This document shows positions 11,301 to 17,835 of a stretch of DNA of 64,000 nt, in pieces; position 1 is the stretch's first letter, and every line of letters starts with the position of its first letter. The stretch is taken from contig NZ_JAPKFL010000016.1 in assembly GCF_026262575.1 (NCBI RefSeq), positions 92,670 to 156,669 on the forward strand, in the 5' to 3' direction. This DNA is from Streptomyces marinisediminis (GTDB lineage: Bacteria > Actinomycetota > Actinomycetes > Streptomycetales > Streptomycetaceae). The notes beneath the pieces were generated by a model. That model worked only from the letters and a program-made list of their open reading frames with translations. It did not search any database and was not told the DNA's origin. A program made the position numbers and the translations under genes.

Positions 11301-11588
11301 GGTGAGCTGGAGGGAGGCCGCGCCCTTGGGGCACAGCCGGCCCCGGCTGACGGGCGAGTCGGGGTCGCCCTCGATCTGGACGACCCGCTCGTCCTTGACG
11401 TACACGTTCTGCCCGCAGCCCACGGCGCAGTAGGGGCACACGGACTTCACCACCCGGTCGGCGCTCTCGGTGCGCGGTGTGAGGGAGCGCGTGGTCGGTG
11501 ACGTGGCGGCCGCCCCGCGGCCCAGGGGATCGGCGCCGGTGAGCTGCCGGTAGACGGGCCAGTCCTGGATCCAGGTCCGCATCCCCAT
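8325..11588 (-). CDS. fdhA: Formate dehydrogenase alpha subunit (molybdopterin), Cys form
   Basis: This 1087-residue protein oxidises formate to CO2 at a bis-molybdopterin guanine dinucleotide centre. An N-terminal 4Fe-4S site is formed by CPYCAVGC (Cys 51, 54, 58) and Cys 86 in RLCPKG. The metal ligand is Cys 188 in NQARVCHSSTVAGLG, encoded by TGC; E. coli FdnG has selenocysteine there. His 189 and the distal FGRGG match the catalytic surroundings. A Ser/Gly-rich insert with the sequence GRNSSSSGGAESHGSGGAA lies near residue 360. The C-terminal part is the molydopterin dinucleotide-binding domain (ending near GPNGYSRGDAANEL). No twin-arginine signal is visible. ATG 11588 has GGAGGAGA seven bases upstream. 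Confidence 0.94.
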   Translation of the reverse strand: MGMRTWIQDWPVYRQLTGADPLGRGAAATSPTTRSLTPRTESADRVVKSVCPYCAVGCGQNVYVKDERVVQIEGDPDSPVSRGRLCPKGAASLQLTTGDARRHEVLYRRPHARDWERLDLDTALDMVVDRVLRTRAENWQQEDEGLRVNRTLGIASLGGATLDNEENYLIKKLFTALGVVQVENQARVCHSSTVAGLGTSFGRGGATTFMQDLQNSDCIVIEGSNFAEAHPVGFQWVMEAKARGAKVIHVDPRFTRTSALADLHVPIRAGTDIAFLGGIINHVLSGGHEFREFVLEYTNAATIVGEEFRDTEDLDGLFSGLDEEGGSYDVHTWQYEGASVQAASGKRDELYHERSGPGRNSSSSGGAESHGSGGAAISGEQHEDRTLEHPRCVYQILKRHYARYTPEMVEETCGIPRDVFAEVCRALVENSGRDRTSEFVYAVGWTQHTVGAQYIRTACILQLLLGNMGRPGGGIQALRGHASIQGSSDIPTLFNLLPGYLPMPHAHAHEDLDAFVEGVRTKKGYWANMRSYAVSLLKAYFGEAATADNDFCFDHLPRLTGSHSTYDTVLAQLEGVCKGYFLMGENPAVGSANAKMQRLGMARLDWLVVRDFSLIESATWWKDGPEIATGELRTEDIATEVFFFPAASHTEKSGSYTNTNRMLQWHFAAKEPDGEARSDLWFMYHLGRRIRERLRGSTDPKDRPLLDLTWDYPTEGPLAEPSAEAVLAEINGYAADGTPLSSYEQLTDDGSTSCGCWIYCGVYADGVNQAARKKPHTEQDWIAAEWAWAWPANRRILYNRASADPDGRPWSERKALVWWDAEAGRWTGHDNPDFIADRPPSYRPPEGAEGPDALSGTDPFIMQADGKAWLYAPAGLIDGPLPTHYEPQDSPVRNPLYPAQQRSPVRQAISSEHNRFHPSGGLPGSDVYPYVVTTYRLTEHFTAGGMTRWSPYLAELQPEFFCEVSPQLAAERNLEHAGWATLVSARGVIEARVLVTQRMAPLTVQGRTVHQIGLPYHWGPNGYSRGDAANELSAIALDPNVHIQEVKALTADIRPGRRPRGPALLDLLHSYQERAGVTEHTGTEVRG

Positions 11589-11701
11589 GTGGAAGTCTCC
11601 TCCGCCGGTCCGGGCACGTGGGTCACGGCGCGGTGGGTGCCCCCCGGGGCGGCTTTCACACCTGCCGGACGGCTCCGTTTTCCGCGGACCGAAGGCCGGT
11701 G

Positions 11702-13228
11702 TCAGCCGATCGGGATGCCCGGGTTCACCAGGCCGTCGCCCCCGACGACGGTGTTGTCACCGGCGACGGTCACCGGGCAGGAGCGCGGGTCGTGGTGGGT
11801 GATGTCGAAGGCGTACCGGCCGCTGCCCCGCGCGCCGGTCAGGTCGGAGTGGTTGGCGCGGAAGACGGTGCCGCAGCCCCAGCCGGGGCGCTGGCTGTGC
11901 GTCTGGTAGCCGTCCTGGAGGGTCCCGTGACCGCTGTTGCCCTCGATGAGGTAGCCGTTGCCCTTCACGTCCACCCAGGAGTCGTCGTAGTGGGCGCCGG
12001 TGAGGCCGTCGCCGTAGAAGGTGTTGCCCGAGACGACCCCGCCGGTGGTGCCCTCCTTGATGTCGACGTTCTCGCCGCCGACGCGGGGACCGATGACGTT
12101 GTCGAGGATGCGGACGTGGTCGCTGCGGTCGGTGAGGGTGTTCGCGGAGCCGACGTACACGCCCTCGCCCATGCCGTTCCCGGCCGTGCCGGTGTCGCGG
12201 ATGCGGGAGTTGCGCAGCACGCCGTGGCTGCTGGAGTTGCGGAAGTGCACGCCCTCCATGGTGAGCCCGTGCACGGTGACCGAGTCGATGACCACGTGGT
12301 CGGAGGCGTCGACCATGATGCCCTTCTGGCCGCCGGTGACGGTGATCCCGTGGATCGTCCAGTGGCTCGCCCCGTTCACGTGCAGCCCGTAGCCGCCGCC
12401 GGCGTTGGGCGTGACGAGCTCGGCGCGGGGCGAACCGGTCAGCGTGACGCGGCGTTCGGCCGTGCCGGGGCGGGTGATCTTGAAGTTGCCCCGGTAGGTG
12501 CCGTCCGCCAGCCGGATCGTCCGGCCGGGCACCGCCGCGGCCAGGGCCGCCTTCAGCTCGGCGCCGTCGGTGACGGTCACGGTGTCCCCCGGCCCGGAGG
12601 GGGTCGGCGTCGGAGCGGGGGGCGTCGGCTCGGGGCCGGGCGGCATGGTCGGTGTCGGTGTCGGTGTCGGCGTCGGTGTCGGGGTGGGGGTGGGCGCCGG
12701 GGGCGGCGGCGCCTCGTCTCCGGTGAGGGCGACGTCGTCCACACCGATCGGGCCCGCCCCGTACCAGCCGCTGACGGTCACGGTGACGGCGCGGGTGTCC
12801 GCGCCCGCGGTGAAGCCCGTGCTCACCGGCGTCCACTCGGCCCCGCCGGCCCAGTGGGAGGCGGCCACCCCTTCGCCCTGGACGCCGAGTGCCGCGTAGC
12901 CGCCCCGGACCCAGGCGCTGACGGTGTACCGGTGGCCCGGTACGACGTCCACCACCTGGTGGCAGGGGGCGGTGTCCTGGGCGCCGGGGACGGAGGTGAG
13001 GGCGTGGCGGCCGGTGCGGGGGGCGTCGGCGTCCGCGCGGGAGTCACCCGAGCAGGACCAGCCGCTCAGGTCGCCGCTCTCGAAGCCGCCGTTGACCAGG
13101 GGCGGCTCGGCCGCCGGGGCGTCGGCGCTGACCGGCGGCACGGCGAGCGCGGCGAGGCCGAGGCCGAACAGGGTGGCGGCGGGTGCGACACGGAAAGTAC
13201 GGCGGCGCGGGCTCCGGGGGCGGGTCAT
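11702..13228 (-). CDS. Secreted carbohydrate-binding / right-handed beta-helix protein
   Basis: This 508-residue protein is secreted. It starts with Arg-rich MTRPRSPRRRTFRVAPAA and a hydrophobic stretch ending PPVSADAPA. Residues about 42-170 (LVNGGFESGDLSGWSC onwards) form a CBM4/9-like jelly-roll module. A (PT)n linker of about 20 residues, encoded by tandem hexamers near 12648-12700, leads to a right-handed beta-helix domain. The repeated turns include GGYGLHVNGASHWTIHGITV, GQKGIMVDASDHVVIDSVTV and GVHFRNSSSHGVLRNSRIR. Such domains are found in polysaccharide lyases and some epimerases; no catalytic set could be fixed. It starts 48 bases after the FN3 lipoprotein gene, has AAGGAG before the ATG, and is probably in the same dre-controlled operon. 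Confidence 0.85.
   Translation of the reverse strand: MTRPRSPRRRTFRVAPAATLFGLGLAALAVPPVSADAPAAEPPLVNGGFESGDLSGWSCSGDSRADADAPRTGRHALTSVPGAQDTAPCHQVVDVVPGHRYTVSAWVRGGYAALGVQGEGVAASHWAGGAEWTPVSTGFTAGADTRAVTVTVSGWYGAGPIGVDDVALTGDEAPPPPAPTPTPTPTPTPTPTPTMPPGPEPTPPAPTPTPSGPGDTVTVTDGAELKAALAAAVPGRTIRLADGTYRGNFKITRPGTAERRVTLTGSPRAELVTPNAGGGYGLHVNGASHWTIHGITVTGGQKGIMVDASDHVVIDSVTVHGLTMEGVHFRNSSSHGVLRNSRIRDTGTAGNGMGEGVYVGSANTLTDRSDHVRILDNVIGPRVGGENVDIKEGTTGGVVSGNTFYGDGLTGAHYDDSWVDVKGNGYLIEGNSGHGTLQDGYQTHSQRPGWGCGTVFRANHSDLTGARGSGRYAFDITHHDPRSCPVTVAGDNTVVGGDGLVNPGIPIG
12648..12700 (+). repeat. Tandem hexamer repeat (GGTGTC-type) coding the PT linker
   Basis: A run of GGTGTC/GGCGTC/GGGGTG hexamers on the + strand encodes the Pro-Thr linker of the beta-helix protein on the minus strand. 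Such repeats are prone to slippage, so linker length may vary between strains. Confidence 0.75.
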
Positions 13229-13276
13229 GGGGGCTCCTTGCGGGCGGGGCCGGTGGGGGAGTGGCGGGCGCGTGGG

Positions 13277-14248
13277 TCAGCCGGACGGCGTCGCCGTGGT
13301 GACGGCGCGCTCGGGGGTGAAGGCGCCCCAGTGCCCGTCGGGCAGCTTCGCCCGGATCCTGACGGTGTGCCGGGTCCCCGGTGCGCCACCGACGTGCAGC
13401 CGGTGGGTGACCCGCTCCTCGGACGCCGAGGTGTCCCACACCAGCGTCGTGGCGAACTCCCCGTCGAGGTGGATCTCGTACTCGGTGGTCCGCACGCCGG
13501 TGTCCGGTGGCACCCAGGACAGTTCGAGGTGCTGCCCGTCGCCGTCCGCGACGGCCCGGAAGCCGGTCGGCGCGGTGTTCTCGCCGCCGCCGGCTCCTTC
13601 GGCCGTGGTGAGCGTGGCGGTGGCGCTGGCGGGGGAGACGTTGCCGGCCGCGTCCCTGGCCCGGACGGTGAACCGGTACTCCGTGCCCGGGCGCAGCCCG
13701 GTGATGAGGGTGGTGGTGGAGTCGCCGGCCACGCTGTGGATCGTGGTGCCGCTCTGCAGGACGTCGTAGGAGGTCACGCCCGTGTCGTCGGACGCCTCCC
13801 GCCAGGTGAGCGTGGCCGCGCGGGAGCCGTCCGCCCGCGCCCGCAGGTCCTCCGGCCGGGTGGGGGGCGTCTCGTCCTGGTGGTCGGGCAGCGTGGTGAC
13901 GGTGACCTCCCTGCTGGACGGCGAGAGGTTGCCCTCGCCGTCCTTGGCCCGGACGGTGAAGGTGTACCGGGAGGAGGGCCGCAGCCCGTCCACGTCCACC
14001 ATGTACTTCTCGCCGGGCACCTGCGTGACGCGCTCGCCGTCGCGGTAGACCTCGTAGCCGCTGACGTCCTCCCCGGCGTCCGCCCGGTTCCACATCACGT
14101 GCACGGACGTGGCCGTGCCGGCGTGCACGGTCAGGCCGGCCGGTGCCTCGGGGCCGCGCGGCCGCCCCTCCCGGGCTCCGGCCGCGCAGGCGGTCAGCGC
14201 CAGCGAGGCGGCCAGCAGCAGGGCGGCCAGGTGAACCGTCCGTCGCAC
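13277..14248 (-). CDS. Lipoprotein with three fibronectin type III domains
   Basis: This 323-residue lipoprotein starts at GTG 14248 with GGAGG six bases upstream. The signal MRRTVHLAALLLAASLALTA ends at a lipobox with Cys 21 (LTAC|A). Three FN3 repeats follow, each with the W...Y/F...VRAKD/ARDAAGN pattern: about residues 35-120 (VHVMWNRADAG ... RYTFTVRAKDGEGNLSPSS), 130-215 (EYRFTVRARDAAGNVSPAS) and 225-320 (LELSWVPPDTG). No enzyme domain is present. FN3 modules in Streptomyces are usually spacers or binders in polysaccharide-degrading proteins. A dre-like box lies 32 bases upstream of the start, so a role in chitin or glycan capture at the cell surface is inferred. Confidence 0.88.
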   Translation of the reverse strand: MRRTVHLAALLLAASLALTACAAGAREGRPRGPEAPAGLTVHAGTATSVHVMWNRADAGEDVSGYEVYRDGERVTQVPGEKYMVDVDGLRPSSRYTFTVRAKDGEGNLSPSSREVTVTTLPDHQDETPPTRPEDLRARADGSRAATLTWREASDDTGVTSYDVLQSGTTIHSVAGDSTTTLITGLRPGTEYRFTVRARDAAGNVSPASATATLTTAEGAGGGENTAPTGFRAVADGDGQHLELSWVPPDTGVRTTEYEIHLDGEFATTLVWDTSASEERVTHRLHVGGAPGTRHTVRIRAKLPDGHWGAFTPERAVTTATPSG

Positions 14249-14279
14249 GGCGGGCCTCCGTTCGCCAGGGTGTGCCAGT

Positions 14280-14295
14280 AATGGTCTAGACATAT
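14280..14295. promoter_or_regulatory. dre-like DasR operator upstream of the FN3 lipoprotein gene
   Basis: The site reads AATGGTCTAGACATAT, with the core TGGTCTAGACA close to the DasR consensus ACTGGTCTAGACCAGT. It lies 32 bases before the GTG start of the FN3 lipoprotein on the minus strand. DasR is the GntR-family repressor of GlcNAc and chitin genes in Streptomyces and is released by amino-sugar phosphates. The right arm is one base off the consensus, so affinity may be weaker than at the second site. Confidence 0.75.
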
Positions 14296-14605
14296 ATGGC
14301 ACAGCCGGGAGTCCGCGGCAAGGGTCCTGCCGTCACGGCTGGTTGCTCGCGGGGGTTCTCAAGTCCGCGCCGCCGCCGCTTCCGTGGCCCGGTGCCCGCC
14401 CCGGCCTCCCGTGCGCAACGCCTTGCCCTCGCCGGGTGCGTGCGCCAGACGCTCGTCCGTTGCGCGGTGAGCGCGTCGGGGCGGCGGGAGCGCACAGCCC
14501 GTGACGCCGGCGGGGCGCCTGTCGGTTCGCAGTCCCGAAGCGCCGGTCGGCCGGAATCCATGCGTCGTTGGCCTGGACATGCCGGACACCCACAGTTACG
14601 GTCAG

Positions 14606-14621
14606 CTTGGTCTAGACCTGC
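14606..14621. promoter_or_regulatory. dre-like DasR operator upstream of the LPMO gene
   Basis: The site reads CTTGGTCTAGACCTGC, with a perfect TGGTCTAGACC core. It lies about 53 bases upstream of the ATG of the AA10 LPMO gene, in the expected promoter position. The match to the DasR consensus and the gene controlled (chitin-active enzyme) support each other. Confidence 0.85.
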
Positions 14622-14673
14622 TCAACCGACGTCGAACTCCCGTGATTTCAGGCCCCATGTTCAGGAGTGAGGC

Positions 14674-15267
14674 ATGCGCAAGAAGCTCACCACGGCCCTG
14701 GTAGCCCTCGGCACCGCGGCCAGCACGGTCCTGGTCGCCGGCGGCTCGGCCCAGGGCCACGGCTACAGCCAGGCCCCCACCAGCCGCCAGGCGTACTGCG
14801 CCGACGGAACCGTGTCCAACTGCGGCGCGATCCAGTGGGAACCGCAGAGCGTCGAAGGCCTCAAGGGCTTCCCGGCCGCCGGACCCGCCGACGGCAAGAT
14901 CTGCTCGGCGGGCAACAACACCTTCGCCGCGCTCGACGACCCCCGCGGCGGCGACTGGCCCACCACGCAGCTCCGCCCGGGCCAGGGCTACACCTTCAAG
15001 TGGAAGATGACCGCCCCCCACCGCACCACCGACTTCCGCTACTACATCACCAAGGACGGCTGGGACCCGGCCAAGCCCCTCACCCGCGCCGACCTGGAGC
15101 CGCAGCCGTTCATGACGGTGCACATGGGCGGCAGGCAGCCCGCGTTCAACGAGACCCACCAGGGCTCCGTCCCGACGGGCAAGTCCGGCCGGCACCTCAT
15201 CCTCGGGGTGTGGACCGTCCACGACACCGCCAACGCCTTCTACTCCTGCGCGGACGTCACCTTCTGA
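14674..15267 (+). CDS. AA10 lytic polysaccharide monooxygenase (chitin-binding, CBM33 type)
   Basis: This 197-residue secreted protein is a single-domain LPMO. The signal peptide ends ...GGSAQG and cleavage before His 29 gives the mature N-terminus HGYSQAPTSRQAYC, whose His forms the copper histidine brace with His 116 (KMTAPHRTTDF). Phe 189 in NAFYSC is the axial residue. LPMOs of this type cleave crystalline chitin, or less often cellulose, oxidatively. Cysteines at 42, 50, 77 and 191 are placed for disulfides. The ATG follows AGGAGTGAGGC. A perfect dre core lies 53 bases upstream and a strong hairpin follows the stop, so it is a monocistronic DasR target. Substrate is inferred from that control and the sequence type. 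Confidence 0.95.
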   Translation: MRKKLTTALVALGTAASTVLVAGGSAQGHGYSQAPTSRQAYCADGTVSNCGAIQWEPQSVEGLKGFPAAGPADGKICSAGNNTFAALDDPRGGDWPTTQLRPGQGYTFKWKMTAPHRTTDFRYYITKDGWDPAKPLTRADLEPQPFMTVHMGGRQPAFNETHQGSVPTGKSGRHLILGVWTVHDTANAFYSCADVTF

Positions 15268-15277
15268 CCCCGCACCC

Positions 15278-15325
15278 GGTGACACGGGCGCCGGCGGCCG
15301 CCAGGCCGCCGGCGCCCGTGTCACC
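15278..15325 (+). terminator. Strong hairpin after the LPMO gene
   Basis: Arms 15278-15299 and 15304-15325 are perfect complements over 22 bp with a 4-base loop (GCCA). There is no U-tract, as is usual in Streptomyces. It lies 10 bases after the stop codon. Confidence 0.85.
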
Positions 15326-15386
15326 GCCCCACCGCTCCCAGGCCGTGCACGCGCCGCCCGCCGGGCGGGCGCGGGGAAGGGCTGCC

Positions 15387-16154
15387 ATGGCACCGCCGCC
15401 GTACCAGCACCGGGACCACACCGTTCTCGCACTGTTCCGCGCCGTCGTGGGACTGCTGTTCGCCTGCCACGGAGCCGCCGCCCTGTTCGGCGTGTTCGGC
15501 GGCACCCCCGGCGCGCCCCCGACCCCGGGCCAGTGGCCCGGCTGGTGGGCCGCCGCCATCCAGTTCGCCGGCGGCACGCTCGTGCTGCTGGGCGTGGGGG
15601 CGCGCAGCGCCGCCGTCGTCTGCTCCGGGTCGATGGCCTACGCCTACTTCGTCGAGCACCAGCCCGGCGCCCTGCTGCCGATCGAGAACGGCGGCGAGGC
15701 CGCGGCGCTGTTCTGCTGGTGCTTCCTCCTCATCGCCGCCCTGGGACCGGGACGGTGGACGCTGGACTCCGTGCTGCCCGGCGCTCGCCGCGCGCCCCGG
15801 CGCCCCGGACACCGCGACCGCCGCGGGGGCCGAACCCGACAGCCCCCCGCGCGCTCCCGCCTCCTGACCCCCTCGCCCGGCCCCCACACCGGCGGGCGGG
15901 GACCGCGGGCAGCCGCGTCGCCTCGCCGGCGTCGCCTGGCCGCCCCGGCCCGAACGGCTACCTGCCCGACCTCGACCGGGACATCTGGCGCCCGCTGCGC
16001 GAAGCCGGCTACCCGTCCCGGCTCCTCAGTTCCAAGGGTCCGGGCACGGACGCCCGCACCGCGGACCCGCGCGACCCCTGAGCCTGCCCTGCCCGCCCGG
16101 CGGCGCGACGGCCTGACCGTCCCGAGGCACCGGGGCGCCGCTCGGGCCCGGTGA
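15387..16154 (+). CDS. DoxX-like membrane protein with doubtful C-terminal extension
   Basis: The first 135 residues (MAPPPYQHRDHTVLALFRAV onward) have four hydrophobic segments and the DoxX-family pattern: RAVVGLLFACHGAAALFGVF, QFAGGTLVLLGVGARSAAVV, MAYAYFVEHQPGALLPIENG and ALFCWCFLLIAALGPG. These are small inner-membrane proteins of unclear, often redox-related, role. The ATG follows GGGGAAGGGCTGCC. After GPGRWTLDSVLPG the frame continues for about 115 Pro/Arg-rich residues with no family match. DoxX proteins normally end near 140-170 residues, so the true end may be lost through a frameshift, or the extension is unstructured. A different frame (15945-16081) looks coding in the same place. 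Confidence 0.7.
   Translation: MAPPPYQHRDHTVLALFRAVVGLLFACHGAAALFGVFGGTPGAPPTPGQWPGWWAAAIQFAGGTLVLLGVGARSAAVVCSGSMAYAYFVEHQPGALLPIENGGEAAALFCWCFLLIAALGPGRWTLDSVLPGARRAPRRPGHRDRRGGRTRQPPARSRLLTPSPGPHTGGRGPRAAASPRRRRLAAPARTATCPTSTGTSGARCAKPATRPGSSVPRVRARTPAPRTRATPEPALPARRRDGLTVPRHRGAARAR
15945..16081 (+). pseudogene. Short coding-like fragment overlapping the DoxX tail
   Basis: In a frame different from the DoxX gene, bases about 15945-16081 read PNGYLPDLDRDIWRPLREAG followed by YPSRLLSSKGPG and a stop at 16079-16081. Codon third positions are almost all G or C and the residue mix (LPDLDRDIW, LREAGYPSRLL) looks like a real protein end, unlike the overlapping DoxX extension. No start codon with ribosome site was found close by. 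It may be the remnant of a deleted gene or the true continuation of the DoxX gene after a frameshift. The family is not recognised. Confidence 0.3.
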
Positions 16155-16251
16155 CGCCGGGCCGGGGCGTGCGACCGGCCGGGGTTCCCGCCGGGTCGGC
16201 AGACCGGCGCCCCGGGGGCCGCGAGCGACGTGCCGGGGGCGTCGGCGCCCG

Positions 16252-17472
16252 TCAGCTCAGCGCGTTGCGGGTGGCGGTGTTCGCGAACGGGTGCCATTCG
16301 AACAGCAGGAGGGTGGCGTCGTCGTGCAACGGGGTCTGCTGGTAGGCGAGGATGGCGTGGACCAGCCGACGCAGGGCTTCGGGGGCGGCCTCACCGGCGG
16401 CGAGCGCGCGGTTGACGAAGTCGGTGAAGCGGTCTTCGCCGAACTGCTCGCCCGCCGCGTTGCGGGCCTCGGGAACCCCGTCGGTGTACAGCAGGATCTG
16501 ATCTCCCGGCTCCAGTTGGGCGTGGTGGACCTGCCACCGGGGCCCGGCCGTCAGGCCGGTGCCGAGGGGAAGGTCGGCCGACCGCTGGAGGGCCTGCGGA
16601 ACGCGGTGGGCCTGGCGCAGCAGCAGGGGCGTGGGGTGTCCGGCGTTGATCCAGGACAGGTGCCCGGTGGTGGTGTCCAAACGGGTGAAGACACCGGTGA
16701 GGTAGCGGTCGGGGAACAGGCCCTGGAGGGTGGTGTCGATGCCGACGGCCATCTCGGCCAGGTCGGCGCCCTGGTGGCGGGCGTGCCGCAGCGCGGCCAG
16801 GCCGACCGCCGAGGTGATACCGGCGGCCAGGTCGTGGCCCATGGCGTCCAGGATGGTGGCGTGCAGGACTCCGTGGTTGAGGGAGTGGTCGAAGGCGTCG
16901 CCGCCGAGGTCGTACGCGGGCTCCAGCACCGCGCTGGAGGTCACCAGGTCGTTGCCCACGGTCCGGGGCGGCAGGTGGGCCCAGACCATCTCCGCCGGCA
17001 TCCGCATCGGCCGGGTGCGCTGCAGCCGTCCGAAGACGTCGCTGTAGGCGGCCTTGTCCAGCACGAGCAGTGTGGCCAGGGAGGCTACGGAGTGGCAGCG
17101 ATCGAGCATCGCCGCATCCAGCCTGGCGGTCTGGAAGGCCATCGCCCCGAACCGCTCGACGCCGTCCAGCATCGGCATCCACACGGTGAGCTGGCCGGCG
17201 TCGTCGCGGGTGATGCGCGGGGAGGACGTGCGGTAGGCCCAGCCGGCCAGTGAGCTGTCGATCGGCAGGTGCGCCGGCGCGTGCGCTTCCGTGGGCTCGG
17301 TGAGTTCCACCAGCACCCGCTGCTGCATGTCGGCGAGGTAGACGGTGATGTCGCTGAAACCCATGGCGGCGCAGCGCGAGCGCAGCAGCGTCGGCAGGTC
17401 CTCGGGCGCGAGCCGGTGGATCTCGCGCAGCATGTGCCCCGGCACCGCGTCGGCGTCCGTCTCGTCCGTCAC
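16252..17472 (-). CDS. SpoIIE/RsbU-type PP2C serine phosphatase with N-terminal sensor domain
   Basis: This 406-residue protein has an N-terminal GAF-like region (residues about 10-160: LPTLLRSRCAAMGFSDITVY ... LATLLVLDKAAYSDVFGRLQ) and a PP2C phosphatase domain (about 170-400). The metal-binding motifs are YDLGGDAFDHS, ILDAMGHDLAAG, INAGHPTPLLL, LLYTDGVPEARN and HDDATLLLFEW. Such proteins dephosphorylate anti-sigma antagonists in stress or sporulation switches. The start chosen is GTG 17472 (VTDETDADAVPGHMLREIHR); ATG at MLREIHR, 13 codons later, is an alternative. No transmembrane segment is seen. No anti-sigma gene lies beside it, so the partner is unknown. Confidence 0.9.
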   Translation of the reverse strand: MTDETDADAVPGHMLREIHRLAPEDLPTLLRSRCAAMGFSDITVYLADMQQRVLVELTEPTEAHAPAHLPIDSSLAGWAYRTSSPRITRDDAGQLTVWMPMLDGVERFGAMAFQTARLDAAMLDRCHSVASLATLLVLDKAAYSDVFGRLQRTRPMRMPAEMVWAHLPPRTVGNDLVTSSAVLEPAYDLGGDAFDHSLNHGVLHATILDAMGHDLAAGITSAVGLAALRHARHQGADLAEMAVGIDTTLQGLFPDRYLTGVFTRLDTTTGHLSWINAGHPTPLLLRQAHRVPQALQRSADLPLGTGLTAGPRWQVHHAQLEPGDQILLYTDGVPEARNAAGEQFGEDRFTDFVNRALAAGEAAPEALRRLVHAILAYQQTPLHDDATLLLFEWHPFANTATRNALS

Positions 17473-17799
17473 TGCCGCACCTGCCCTTCCGTCGCCTCCG
17501 GCGCGCCGCGCTGACCCCGGCGCCGCCTTCCACCCCACCGCACCGACCCGGTCCGTGCCACACGGGCGGGTGCGGGGGAGTGCCGGGCGTGGCGCGGGGC
17601 GTCCGGCACGCACCCCGCCCGCGTGGCCGCCCAGATGCCAGGGACGCCTCCGCGCGCCCGGGGCCGGGCGCGGGCGGCGCGGGCCACGGGGCGGGAGGGG
17701 GAGGAGCGCCGGAACGGCGAGCGCACCCCTTTGGGGTCGGACGGTGCCGCGGGGACCCGTGCGCGCCCGCCCTTGCCGGTACCGCCCGCACGCAATATT
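17473..17799. other. Intergenic region upstream of the phosphatase and puuC genes
   Basis: About 330 bases between divergent genes. It holds both promoters and no supported coding frame. Its right end leads into the operator at 17800-17813. Confidence 0.6.
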
Positions 17800-17813
17800 G
17801 TTTGGCCTCAAAC
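17800..17813. promoter_or_regulatory. GTTTG-N4-CAAAC operator before puuC/puuD-like genes
   Basis: Sequence GTTTGGCCTCAAAC, perfect 5-bp arms, 22 bases upstream of the ATG at 17836 in an AT-rich pocket (CAATATTGTTTG). Near-identical boxes lie at 25130, 25237 and 28558. Confidence 0.6.
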
Positions 17814-17835
17814 GAATGCGTTGGAGGCACCGCCC

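Noticed and set aside
8538..11501. Long open frame on the plus strand across fdhA
   Set aside because: Antisense to a formate dehydrogenase with all metal ligands; the product is a Val/Gly/Leu-rich shadow.
11618..14281. Long open frame on the plus strand across the beta-helix and FN3 genes
   Set aside because: Antisense to two secreted proteins with clear signals and repeats; product is Ala/Gly/Val-rich without domain.
14248..14302. Earlier GTG at 14302 as start of the FN3 lipoprotein
   Set aside because: It would place a TTA leucine codon and unusual residues before the signal peptide and would overlap the dre box; GTG 14248 has a perfectly spaced GGAGG.
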